From NCBI GenBank assembly GCA_024640445.1, contig JAHEEZ010000152.1, positions 1 to 8,658 on the forward strand: a stretch of 8,658 nt of DNA, read 5' to 3'. Shown here piece after piece: positions 1 through 5,907 of this stretch; the first letter of the stretch is position 1; the number at the start of each line of letters is the position of its first letter. Made by a program: the position numbers and the translations under genes. The notes below the pieces were generated by a model. The model was not told where the DNA came from, searched no databases, and worked only from the letters and a program-made list of their open reading frames with translations. Origin of the DNA: Acidobacteriota bacterium (GTDB taxonomy: Bacteria > Acidobacteriota > Blastocatellia > Pyrinomonadales > Pyrinomonadaceae).

Positions 1-930
1 GGAGGAAACGGCGGCGGCTTGTACAACAGCGGCCAGATGTCTGTATCCAACTCTACGATCTGCTTCAATCAGTCGGGATACGGTGGCGCGGTCCACAACG
101 TCGGCTCTTCGGCGGTCACAACCATCAGGGACTCGACACTTTGCCACAATACTTCGGCATACGGCGGAGGAATCTACGTCAGCAGCGGCGTGGTTAATCT
201 CGAGAATACGATCGTCGCCAATAATTCCGCCGCTACCGGCGGACCCGATATCTGGAGGACTGTTACTTCCCAGGGATTCAATCTAGTAAGCAACTCCTCA
301 GGAATGGCGGTGGCTGGATCGGGCGCAAACGATCAATTCGACGTCGATCCGCTTCTGGATCCCGCAGGCCTCGCCGATAACGGCGGCAAGAGTCTGACGA
401 TCTCTTTGCTGCCGGGCAGTCCAGCCATCGATGCGGGAAACAGTGCTTTTACCGATGATCAAAGGAACGGCGATCGTCCGTTGGACGATCCTGCCAGCGT
501 TGACGGAGCGGGAAATCTTTCGGACATAGGCGCCTTCGAGTTCGAGCCCGTGATCGTTCCCCCGCCTTCCGATCCCTTGCCGACCTATGATTTTGGAGGA
601 TTCCAGAAGCCCATCGAAGAAGGTTCCATGAACTTCAGACGCAGCGGAAGCGCTGTCCCCGTGAAATTCAGTCTGAACGGTTTCTATGGCATGGACATAT
701 TCGCTGAAGGCTATCCAGCTTCAGTAGAGATCGCGTGCGCGTCGGGCGATGTTCTGGGAGAACCTGAACCTGTCGCGATGCCCGGCAAGAGCAGCTTCGG
801 TTATGATGAGGACTCCGACACGTATTCTTTTAACTGGAAGACTGAAAGAAGTTGGAGCAACTCGTGTCGCAGGCTTCTGGTGGGCTTTAACGACGGATCG
901 ATGCATTCAGCGGATTTTTCGTTCAGGTAA
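1..930 (+). CDS. Secreted right-handed beta-helix protein with PxKF C-terminal domain (5' end missing)
   Basis: This is the C-terminal 309 residues of a larger protein. The frame is open from base 1 and the first codons read GGNGGGLYNSG, a mid-repeat beta-helix motif, so the true start lies upstream. About residues 1-105 are Gly/Asn/Ser-rich imperfect repeats (GGAVHN, GGGIYV, LENTIVANN) typical of a right-handed parallel beta-helix. They are followed near residues 130-185 by LPGSPAIDAGN, a DQRNGDRP segment and DIGAFEFE, the pattern I know from choice-of-anchor Q proteins. After a Pro-rich linker (PPPSDPLP), about residues 200-309 match the PxKF domain: VPVKFSLNG, DIFAEGYP, two cysteines (EIAC, NSC) and a final DGSMHSADFSFR. 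Such proteins are normally exported. Ligand and role are unknown; adhesion or polysaccharide contact is only a guess. The TAA stop is followed by a terminator. Confidence 0.85.
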   Translation, partial: GGNGGGLYNSGQMSVSNSTICFNQSGYGGAVHNVGSSAVTTIRDSTLCHNTSAYGGGIYVSSGVVNLENTIVANNSAATGGPDIWRTVTSQGFNLVSNSSGMAVAGSGANDQFDVDPLLDPAGLADNGGKSLTISLLPGSPAIDAGNSAFTDDQRNGDRPLDDPASVDGAGNLSDIGAFEFEPVIVPPPSDPLPTYDFGGFQKPIEEGSMNFRRSGSAVPVKFSLNGFYGMDIFAEGYPASVEIACASGDVLGEPEPVAMPGKSSFGYDEDSDTYSFNWKTERSWSNSCRRLLVGFNDGSMHSADFSFR

Positions 931-957
931 TCCTCGAATCAACATCGGATAAGGACT

Positions 958-985
958 GGGCGCCCGATGGGCGCTCTTCCTTTTT
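958..985 (+). terminator. Intrinsic terminator after the beta-helix gene
   Basis: GCGCCC (960-965) pairs perfectly with GGGCGC (969-974) across a three-base loop. A G-T and a G-C pair extend it outward. The pyrimidine-rich tail TCTTCCTTTTT runs to 985. It sits in the 56-bp gap between two convergent genes and has its T-tract on the + side, so it should mainly stop transcription of the beta-helix gene. No good T-tract serves the opposite strand. Confidence 0.8.
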
Positions 986-986
986 G

Positions 987-1661
987 TCAGATCTCTTTCG
1001 AGAATCTGGCTACAAATCGCGTGATCCCATCCTCGGCATCTTTGAATTCGCGATGTTCCCTCAACTTCAAATCCGAAATCTCAAATAATCTGGAATCGCT
1101 TCTTGAAAGCGCCCACGGCGGACCCTCAAGTTCCTCGTCGTCTTCCCGGAACCTTGAAACCACTACCAATTCACCGCCCGGTGCTACGAGGCCGGTGATC
1201 ACTTCGATCGCCTCTTCGCGCAGATGCAGCGGCAGTGCCTGGACAGTATAGATCTCAAGAACGAGGTCGAATCCCCCGCTCCATTCGACTGGGGGTTGAA
1301 AGAGATCCGCCTGAAGAAATTCGATGTGATCAGAATGGTAGATCTTTCGCGCCCATTCCACCGCCGTAGAAGAAACGTCGAACGCAGTGACATCAAAGCC
1401 TCTCTCTGCAAGGAAGTTCGCATCGTCGCCCAGACCGCAGCCGACTACCAGGGCAGTATTTCCCTCTCCTGAAAGTCTGTTTCCAGCTTCCCATTCAACA
1501 AGAAACCTGTTCGGGGCGAGATCAGCCCAGGGAATGCGTTCGTGGCTTCCTTCAGCCTCGGCGTAAAGCGCTTCGAACCAGCCGTAGTCGTCGCCCTGTT
1601 CCAGGAATGAATCCGCCACCTCGCGCGCGCGAGCGCGGACGGGATCTGTTTCTTCGTTCAT
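987..1661 (-). CDS. Class I SAM-dependent methyltransferase, substrate unknown
   Basis: This is a 224-residue cytoplasmic protein. SAM-binding motif I is ALVVGCGLGDD at residues 70-80. The acidic residue expected at the end of beta-2 is D95 in VTAFDVSS. Motif II lies around QADLF (117-121) and motif III around LVAPGGELVVVSR (158-170), so the Rossmann-like methyltransferase fold is complete. The N-terminal segment YGWFEALYAEAEGSHERIPWADLAPNRFL resembles the region before motif I in thiopurine-methyltransferase-like small-molecule enzymes, but this is not specific enough to name a substrate. The ATG at 1661-1659 has only a weak purine stretch upstream (GGTAGAAATC). The gene converges on the beta-helix gene and diverges from lpdA, so it is probably monocistronic. 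The methyltransferase class is firm and the reaction is open. Confidence 0.88.
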   Translation of the reverse strand: MNEETDPVRARAREVADSFLEQGDDYGWFEALYAEAEGSHERIPWADLAPNRFLVEWEAGNRLSGEGNTALVVGCGLGDDANFLAERGFDVTAFDVSSTAVEWARKIYHSDHIEFLQADLFQPPVEWSGGFDLVLEIYTVQALPLHLREEAIEVITGLVAPGGELVVVSRFREDDEELEGPPWALSRSDSRLFEISDLKLREHREFKDAEDGITRFVARFSKEI

Positions 1662-1705
1662 AGCTTGATTTCTACCACAACCGTCAACGGTCCGCCATCG
1701 CCCGC

Positions 1706-1735
1706 TTTTTGTTTTCCGACCCGAACGCCTATAAT
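1706..1735 (+). promoter_or_regulatory. Candidate sigma70-type promoter for lpdA
   Basis: A perfect TATAAT lies at 1730-1735. The -35 is poor: TTTTTG at 1706-1711 with an 18-bp spacer, or TTGTTT at 1709-1714 with 15 bp. Transcription would start near 1742 and leave a leader of about 100 bases before the lpdA ATG. On the other strand ATAATA reads TATTAT, so weak divergent activity toward the methyltransferase gene is possible. Confidence 0.45.
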
Positions 1736-1780
1736 AGCAATTTCGTTTTATTTGGCTGCAGAACTTGTTTTTGATTACGG

Positions 1781-1792
1781 AGTGCCGGCACT
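1781..1792. promoter_or_regulatory. 12-bp perfect palindrome in the lpdA leader, possible operator
   Basis: AGTGCCGGCACT is its own reverse complement. It lies 46 bp downstream of the TATAAT box and 48 bp before the lpdA ATG, so a bound dimeric regulator could block elongation, or the RNA could form a small hairpin. A second inverted repeat, ACCGT-CA-ACGGT at 1680-1691, sits in the same divergent spacer nearer the methyltransferase start. Function is inferred only from position and symmetry. Confidence 0.35.
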
Positions 1793-1840
1793 TCCGTGGA
1801 TTGAATATACGAAGGATCAGAATTCAAGAAGAGGGTATAA

Positions 1841-3250
1841 ATGGCTGAGAAATTTGACGTAACGATCATAGGGTCCGGACCCGGCGGCTACGTGGCCGCG
1901 GTTCGCGGCGCGCAGATGGGCCTCAAGGTGGCGATCATCGAAAAAGAAAAGGACGCCCGTCTCGGCGGCACATGCGGACTCCGGGGATGCATACCGACAA
2001 AGGCGCTCCTGATGGCCGCTCATCTTTATGAAAAGGCCTCGCATTTCGAGGAATTCGGCATCAAGGTCGGCAAGCTCGATTACGACTGGACGCAGGTGCA
2101 GAAGCGAAAGGCGGATGTCGTTGCCAAGAATTCCGCTGGTGTCTCGTACCTGATGAAGAAGAACAAGGTCACGGTCTTTAACGGTTTCGGAAAGATACTT
2201 TCGCCTGGAAAGGTGGAGGTTTCGTACGAAGCCGGGAACAAAGATACGATCGAATCCAAGAACGTCATTATCGCGACCGGCTCTGTCGTCAGACCGATAC
2301 CCGGATTTGAGACCGACGGAAAACAGGTCGTGAATTCGGATCACATCCTTGAGCTCGAGAACGTACCGAAATCAATGGTCGTGGTGGGTTCGGGAGCGGT
2401 CGGCGTCGAATTCGCTTCGGTCTATGCCAGATTCGGATGCGACGTGACGGTTGTCGAGCTTCTTGACCGGGTCGTCCCGATCGAGGATGCCGATGTTTCG
2501 AAACAGCTTGAGCGCTCGTTCAAGAAGCAGGGCATCAAGTGTCTGACGGGTGTCAAGCTCGACACCATGAAGAAGCTTAAGAACAGCGTCAAAGTCTCAG
2601 GCAAAGATTCAAAGGGCAAAGAGGTCGCGCTGGAAGCGGAGATGCTTCTCGTCGCCGTTGGCAGAATGCCTTATCTTGAGGGACTCGGGCTCGAGAACAC
2701 GAAGGTGAAGGTGAACGAGCGAGGAGTCGTCGAGGTGAACGAGTACTGCGAGACCGCCGAGCCCGGCGTGTTCGCGATCGGTGATGTCATCAACACTCCC
2801 TGGCTCGCGCACCTCGCCTCAAAGGAAGGAATAATGGTCGTCGAAAAGCTCGCCGGAAAGACCGTCGAGCCGATCAATCTGAATCTGGTGCCGAACTGCA
2901 CCTATTGCGATCCCGAGGTAGCGAGCGTCGGAATGACCGAGGAAAAGGCGAAGGCCGCCGGCTATGACGTGAAGATCGGAAAGTTCCCGTTCTCGGCTTC
3001 CGGAAAGGCGAGAATCATTGGCGAGACGGACGGCTTTGTGAAGATCGTCGCGGAGAAGAAGTACGATGAGGTTCTAGGGGTGCACATCATCGGTCCGCAC
3101 GCGACGGAACTTTTGGCGGAAGCGTGCGTCGCGATGGCGCTTGAAACGACTGCGGACGAACTGGGAAGAGTGATCCACGCGCACCCGACAGTCTCGGAAG
3201 CCGTTATGGAAGCCGCCGAAGGCGTCCACGACCTGACGATCCACATGTGA
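1841..3250 (+). CDS. lpdA: Dihydrolipoyl dehydrogenase (E3 component)
   Basis: This 469-residue flavoprotein has the usual E3 length. It reoxidises dihydrolipoamide on the E2 subunits of 2-oxoacid dehydrogenases or on glycine-cleavage H protein, and passes the electrons through FAD to NAD+. Domains in order are the FAD-binding GSGPGG (11-16), the redox-active pair C45/C50 in GGTCGLRGCIPTK, the NAD-binding GSGAVG (183-188), the second FAD motif FAIGDV (311-316), and a dimerisation domain with the catalytic HPTVSE (448-453). The loop between the two cysteines is GLRG instead of the common LNVG. The ATG at 1841 is preceded by GAAGAGGG (1828-1835) at good spacing. No E1 or E2 gene is adjacent, so the enzyme is probably shared among complexes encoded elsewhere. 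Mercuric or glutathione reductase is less likely, because the C-terminal HPTVSE and the overall length fit E3. Confidence 0.95.
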   Translation: MAEKFDVTIIGSGPGGYVAAVRGAQMGLKVAIIEKEKDARLGGTCGLRGCIPTKALLMAAHLYEKASHFEEFGIKVGKLDYDWTQVQKRKADVVAKNSAGVSYLMKKNKVTVFNGFGKILSPGKVEVSYEAGNKDTIESKNVIIATGSVVRPIPGFETDGKQVVNSDHILELENVPKSMVVVGSGAVGVEFASVYARFGCDVTVVELLDRVVPIEDADVSKQLERSFKKQGIKCLTGVKLDTMKKLKNSVKVSGKDSKGKEVALEAEMLLVAVGRMPYLEGLGLENTKVKVNERGVVEVNEYCETAEPGVFAIGDVINTPWLAHLASKEGIMVVEKLAGKTVEPINLNLVPNCTYCDPEVASVGMTEEKAKAAGYDVKIGKFPFSASGKARIIGETDGFVKIVAEKKYDEVLGVHIIGPHATELLAEACVAMALETTADELGRVIHAHPTVSEAVMEAAEGVHDLTIHM

Positions 3251-3292
3251 TCAGGCGTTCTCGCTGATATTCAAGTCAAGAACCGACTCACA

Positions 3293-3325
3293 CAGCCCGC
3301 CCGATCTTGGGCGGGCTGATTTTTT
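3293..3325 (+). terminator. Strong intrinsic terminator after lpdA
   Basis: A perfect 10-bp GC-rich stem pairs CAGCCCGCCC (3293-3302) with GGGCGGGCTG (3309-3318) around a six-base loop. After one A come six T residues (3320-3325). It begins 43 bp after the lpdA stop, so lpdA transcription should end here and the sugar kinase needs its own promoter. Confidence 0.92.
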
Positions 3326-3420
3326 GATCATTGCGCGGATCCCGCCGGACACGCAACTTGATGTGACCGCTCAATCAGAGTTTCAATGCTTTGCGCCGGT
3401 TCGGCCGCCACGACCCACCT

Positions 3421-3448
3421 TTCACGGTTCACTATTTACCATTCACCA
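3421..3448. repeat. Degenerate tandem heptamer, four units
   Basis: Four consecutive seven-base units read TTCACGG, TTCACTA, TTTACCA and TTCACCA. The shared core is TTYAC with a variable end. The run sits in the spacer upstream of the kinase promoter region. It may be a short simple-sequence array or a fragment of a larger dispersed one. No function is shown. Confidence 0.55.
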
Positions 3449-3472
3449 CGTTTTCCATATCCCCCGTTTCGT

Positions 3473-3478
3473 TATATT
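3473..3478 (+). promoter_or_regulatory. Weak candidate -10 box for the sugar kinase operon
   Basis: TATATT lies at 3473-3478, between the lpdA terminator and the kinase. The sequence at the expected -35 position (GTTTTC, 3450-3455) is not convincing. It is listed because the strong terminator upstream makes a promoter in this spacer necessary and this is the best -10 match I see. Confidence 0.28.
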
Positions 3479-3561
3479 CTCAAATCGTTTCCAAACAGAC
3501 ATTTTCCCTTGCGTCTGACTCTCCCTCAAGGCTTGCCGAAATGAAAGCTTGCGACTAGAAC

Positions 3562-4434
3562 ATGGCCGAATTCAAGATATACGGGATTGGTGAACTACTA
3601 TGGGATGAGTTGCCTGGAGGCAAGCGTCCGGGCGGAGCGCCGGCTAATTTTGCTTATGTATCGACACAGTTGGGAGACAGAGGAGCGATACTCAGCAGGG
3701 TCGGCAATGACCAAGAAGGAGATGATCTCACCGCGAACCTCGCGGAACGCGGGGTTGACGTTTCGTTTGTGCAGCGCGACGAACGGCTCCCGACAGGTAG
3801 CGTACGGGTCGTCGTGGCGGAAGGCGAACCCGAGTACGAGATCAAACCGGAAGTCGCTTGGGATAATCTTGAGTTTTCAAAAGACTGGCGCGATGCGGCT
3901 CTGGAAGCCGATGCGGTAGCGTTTGGCACGCTGGGACAGAGGTCCCGTGAATCAGCGCGTACTATTCAGGAATTTCTCGCTTCCGTGGGAAGCCGCGCGG
4001 TCCGGCTCGTCGACCTGAACTTTCGACAGGGTTTCTATTCTCGCGAGATCTTAGAGAAAAGCCTTGAGATCGCGAATGCCGCAAAGCTGAACGAAGCGGA
4101 ACTGGACCTCGTTTGCGATGAATTCAGCGTAGGCGGACCGTACATTGCGGAACGGTTGAACAGGATAAGGGAATTGTTCGGACTTGACGTCATTTGCCTG
4201 ACCCGGGGAGCTTTGAACAGCCTTATCCTGACGGGAACGGAAATGTCGGATCACAAGATCGCTCCCGTCGAGGTTGCCGATGCCGTCGGAGCCGGCGACG
4301 CATTTTCAGCCGGACTTGTGCACGGGCTTCTGCGGGGATGGGAGATCGACCGGGTTAACAGGTTCGCTGGCCAGGTCGGATCTTTCGTGGCTTCAAGATC
4401 AGGCGCGATGCCTGATTTTTCAGGCTTTAGATAA
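3562..4434 (+). CDS. PfkB/ribokinase-family carbohydrate kinase, fructokinase-like
   Basis: This 290-residue cytoplasmic enzyme is expected to phosphorylate a sugar with ATP. The PfkB N-terminal signature region is RPGGAPANFAYV (22-33). DLNFR (151-155) and KLNEAEL (175-181) match the fructokinase-like DxNxR and KxNxxE motifs. TRGALNS (214-220) precedes the second signature DAVGAGDAFSAGL (240-252), in which D246 is the expected catalytic base and GAGD forms the anion hole. Length is at the short end for the family (about 290-330). The start is fixed from upstream: an in-frame TAG lies at 3556-3558, and MAEFKIYGIGE begins at the usual first strand. There is no convincing Shine-Dalgarno. The XylF-like gene starts 30 bp downstream, so the two are probably co-transcribed. 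Fructose is the best-guess substrate; adenosine or another sugar cannot be excluded. Confidence 0.9.
   Translation: MAEFKIYGIGELLWDELPGGKRPGGAPANFAYVSTQLGDRGAILSRVGNDQEGDDLTANLAERGVDVSFVQRDERLPTGSVRVVVAEGEPEYEIKPEVAWDNLEFSKDWRDAALEADAVAFGTLGQRSRESARTIQEFLASVGSRAVRLVDLNFRQGFYSREILEKSLEIANAAKLNEAELDLVCDEFSVGGPYIAERLNRIRELFGLDVICLTRGALNSLILTGTEMSDHKIAPVEVADAVGAGDAFSAGLVHGLLRGWEIDRVNRFAGQVGSFVASRSGAMPDFSGFR
4398..4425 (+). promoter_or_regulatory. Two competing hairpins at the kinase/XylF junction, possible attenuator
   Basis: Segment 1 ATCAGGC (4398-4404) pairs perfectly with segment 2 GCCTGAT (4410-4416) over a five-base loop, and T4416-T4420 follow, which is a terminator shape. Segment 2 (4410-4415) can instead pair with segment 3 TCAGGC (4420-4425) over a TTTT loop, so the two hairpins are mutually exclusive. 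All of this lies in the last 13 codons of the kinase, which encode SGAMPDFSG, so codon choice and coincidence are real alternatives. If active, it would lower or regulate read-through into the binding-protein gene. Confidence 0.4.
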
Positions 4435-4464
4435 TCTCGAAAAACTGGAAAGAGGGCGAATTTT

Positions 4465-5523
4465 ATGTTTCAAAGGACGTTGATCATTTTCGCTGTTTTG
4501 GCGACGGTCTTTTCGGGATGCGTCAGCGCGCCCGAACAGGGTGGGACGAACCGAGTGGATGACGGGAAGATCGTGATCGGCTTTTCGATGGACACACTGA
4601 AAGAACACTGGGTCCGCGACAGGGATCTCGTGACCGCGAAGGCTAAGGAACTCGGCGCGGAAGTGATAGTCAGTGTAGCCGATGCGAACGAAGAACGGCA
4701 GATCGAACAGGTCGACGACATGCTCACTCGCGGTATCGACGTTCTGATAATCGTTCCGCACAATGCGAAGTCGGCGGCGGCGGCGGTCGAGAAAGCGAAG
4801 GCCAACAACGTCCCCGTCGTCAGCTATGACCGTCTTGTGCTCAGTGACAAGATCGATGTCCTGGTCTCGCATCTTCATTCCACCGCCGGCGAGATGCAGG
4901 CGAAATACGCGCTCGAGCACGCGCCGAAAGGCAACTACGTTATGATCTACGGGCCTTCAACGGACAACAACGCGGCGATAATCAAAGAAGCTCAGATGGA
5001 GGTCCTCAAGCCGGCGATCGACCGGGGCGACATCAAGATCGTAGGCGAACAAAACGCAGCGAACTGGGCGCCGGAAGAAGCTTTGAAGATCGCGGAGAAC
5101 GCTCTGACCCAGAACAAGAATGAAATCGTCGCGGTGGTAGCTTCGAACGACGGTACCGCCGGAGGCGCGATCCAGGCGCTTAACGTGCAGGGTTTGAAAG
5201 GAAAGGTCGTCGTCACAGGTATGGACGCTCAACTCGACGCGCTCCAGCGCATCGCTTCGGGAGAGCAGTCGATGACCGTGTACAAGTCGATCAAGCCTCT
5301 CGCCGACGCGGCGGTGGAAGCGGCGGTCAAACTTGCCAAAGGGGAGAAGATCGAGACAGGAAAGACGATGAAGGCGGTCACGAAAGAGATCCCGTTCGTA
5401 TTCATCCAGCCGATAGTCGTGGACAAGTCGAATCTGATGCTGCCGGTCAAAGACGGCGCCGAATCCTACGATGACGTTTACAGGAACGTCCCGGAAGCCG
5501 AAAGGCCACCACGCGATAAGTAG
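4465..5523 (+). CDS. XylF-like sugar ABC transporter substrate-binding lipoprotein
   Basis: This 352-residue exported lipoprotein should bind a sugar in the periplasm. The signal peptide MFQRTLIIFAVLATVFSGC ends in an FSGC lipobox, with C19 as the lipidated residue. The mature protein aligns from memory with E. coli XylF throughout: HWVRDRD (48-54), ANEERQIEQVDDMLTRGIDVLIIVPHN (74-100), YDR (121-123), STDNNA (165-170), VVASNDGTAGGAIQALNVQGLKG (224-246), and GMDAQLDALQRIASGEQSMTVYKSI (252-276). The XylF SFDNEKVG segment is replaced by SHLHSTAG (135-142), so the ligand may not be D-xylose. AGAGGG (4451-4456) lies eight bases before the ATG. The gene follows the PfkB kinase by 30 bp, but no ATPase or permease gene follows. 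The stop codon abuts the repeat region. Confidence 0.92.
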   Translation: MFQRTLIIFAVLATVFSGCVSAPEQGGTNRVDDGKIVIGFSMDTLKEHWVRDRDLVTAKAKELGAEVIVSVADANEERQIEQVDDMLTRGIDVLIIVPHNAKSAAAAVEKAKANNVPVVSYDRLVLSDKIDVLVSHLHSTAGEMQAKYALEHAPKGNYVMIYGPSTDNNAAIIKEAQMEVLKPAIDRGDIKIVGEQNAANWAPEEALKIAENALTQNKNEIVAVVASNDGTAGGAIQALNVQGLKGKVVVTGMDAQLDALQRIASGEQSMTVYKSIKPLADAAVEAAVKLAKGEKIETGKTMKAVTKEIPFVFIQPIVVDKSNLMLPVKDGAESYDDVYRNVPEAERPPRDK

Positions 5524-5528
5524 CAGCG

Positions 5529-5648
5529 GCACGATCAGTACCCCGAGCGGTAGCGAGGGGCATAAGAAGATCTAACCGCGGAGTCGCAAAGGCGCGGAGA
5601 TTTTTTTGGGAATTCTTTAGCCAGGCTAAGTCGGTACAATGTCGAGTC
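5529..5648 (+). repeat. Repeat copy A
   Basis: Positions 5529-5560 are the exact reverse complement of 5957-5988 (32 of 32 bases). Positions 5556-5601 are identical to 5793-5838 (46 of 46), and looser similarity to copy B extends over 5548-5648. The core holds three octamers CGCGGAGT, CGCAAAGG and CGCGGAGA (5577-5600), a T7 run, then the palindrome TTAGCC-A-GGCTAA (5617-5629). Confidence 0.85.
5576..5607 (+). terminator. Repeat-borne terminator-like hairpin after the XylF-like gene
   Basis: CCGCG (5576-5580) pairs with CGCGG (5593-5597) across a 12-base loop, and AGA plus seven T residues follow (5601-5607). It lies 53 bp after the XylF-like stop codon and is the first T-tract hairpin downstream. 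The same structure recurs in copy B (5813-5845). The stem is short and the loop long, so efficiency is uncertain. Confidence 0.5.
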
Positions 5649-5680
5649 GCGGCTCCGCAATCCCAATGAACAGAAACGGA

Positions 5681-5695
5681 GTCCGCTAAGCGGAC
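5681..5695. repeat. Small hairpin in the repeat cluster
   Basis: GTCCGC (5681-5686) and GCGGAC (5690-5695) form a perfect six-base stem with the loop TAA. It is the first of three back-to-back palindromic modules between copies A and B. Confidence 0.6.
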
Positions 5696-5707
5696 AAAGT
5701 ATCATAG

Positions 5708-5736
5708 CCCCAGGTGCAGCGAAGCGGAACCTGGGG
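5708..5736. repeat. CCCCAGGT hairpin in the repeat cluster
   Basis: CCCCAGGT (5708-5715) pairs perfectly with ACCTGGGG (5729-5736) across a 13-base loop containing GCGAAGCGG. There is no T-tract on the + side. It resembles the dispersed REP-like palindromes I associate with acidobacterial and planctomycete intergenic DNA; that association is recollection, not a search result. Confidence 0.65.
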
Positions 5737-5762
5737 AGACGGCGCTCACCAAACATCTCTCA

Positions 5763-5776
5763 GCCGCGTTAGCGGC
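5763..5776. repeat. GCCGC hairpin in the repeat cluster
   Basis: GCCGC (5763-5767) and GCGGC (5772-5776) pair with the loop GTTA. This third palindromic module directly precedes copy B. Confidence 0.55.
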
Positions 5777-5784
5777 GGCGTGAT

Positions 5785-5885
5785 CGGTAGCAAGGGGCAT
5801 AAGAAGATCTAACCGCGGAGTCGCAAAGGCGCGGAGATCTTTTTTAGAATTCTTTAGCCGGACTACGTCAGTACAATGTCGCGTC
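5785..5885 (+). repeat. Repeat copy B, direct repeat of A
   Basis: It matches copy A at an offset of 237 bp, starting with CGGTAGC. There is one mismatch over 5785-5838 and scattered differences after the T-run, including AGGCTAAGTCGG in A versus GGACTACGTCAG in B. The palindrome in A is lost in B. A further stem CGCGT (5880-5884) with ACGCG (5896-5900), followed by TTTT, lies at the end of B. Confidence 0.85.
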
Positions 5886-5907
5886 CGGATTCTGAACGCG
5901 TTTTACT

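Larger units (their letters stand above)
3326..3561. other. Non-coding spacer between lpdA terminator and sugar kinase
   Basis: This stretch has no supportable gene. An open frame at 3324-3518 has no ribosome binding site and a translation without recognisable domain features. The spacer holds a heptamer repeat (3421-3448), an AT-rich possible -10 box, and three CTTGC motifs at 3509, 3532 and 3548 shortly before the kinase start. The five-codon frame ATG AAA GCT TGC GAC TAG (3541-3558) ends three bases before the kinase ATG and is in frame with it. Confidence 0.6.

Noticed and set aside
1662..1840. Riboswitch in the lpdA leader
   Set aside because: The leader is only about 100 bases with one small palindrome and no match to a riboswitch core I can recognise.
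1817..2344. Minus-strand open frame of 175 codons over the start of lpdA
   Set aside because: lpdA is unmistakable on the plus strand with a good ribosome binding site. The antisense product is unrelated to any family I know.
3324..3518. Open frame of 64 codons in the spacer after lpdA
   Set aside because: It starts inside the terminator T-tract, lacks a ribosome binding site, and runs through the heptamer repeat.
4420..4920. Minus-strand open frame of 166 codons spanning the kinase/XylF junction
   Set aside because: It is antisense to the lipoprotein signal peptide and binding domain and has no recognisable domain or start signal.
4957..5532. Long open frame of about 190 codons on the minus strand inside the XylF-like gene
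   Set aside because: It mirrors the codon structure of a clear gene on the other strand, is rich in Arg/Asp/Leu/Val as expected from an antisense frame, and has no family motif.
5535..5756. Minus-strand open frame of 73 codons in the repeat cluster
   Set aside because: It lies wholly within palindromic repeat DNA, with a composition set by the repeats and no start signal.
5529..5885. CRISPR array, because of repeated direct copies
   Set aside because: There are only two direct copies of about 100 bp, 237 bp apart, with a third inverted and no regular spacers or cas genes.
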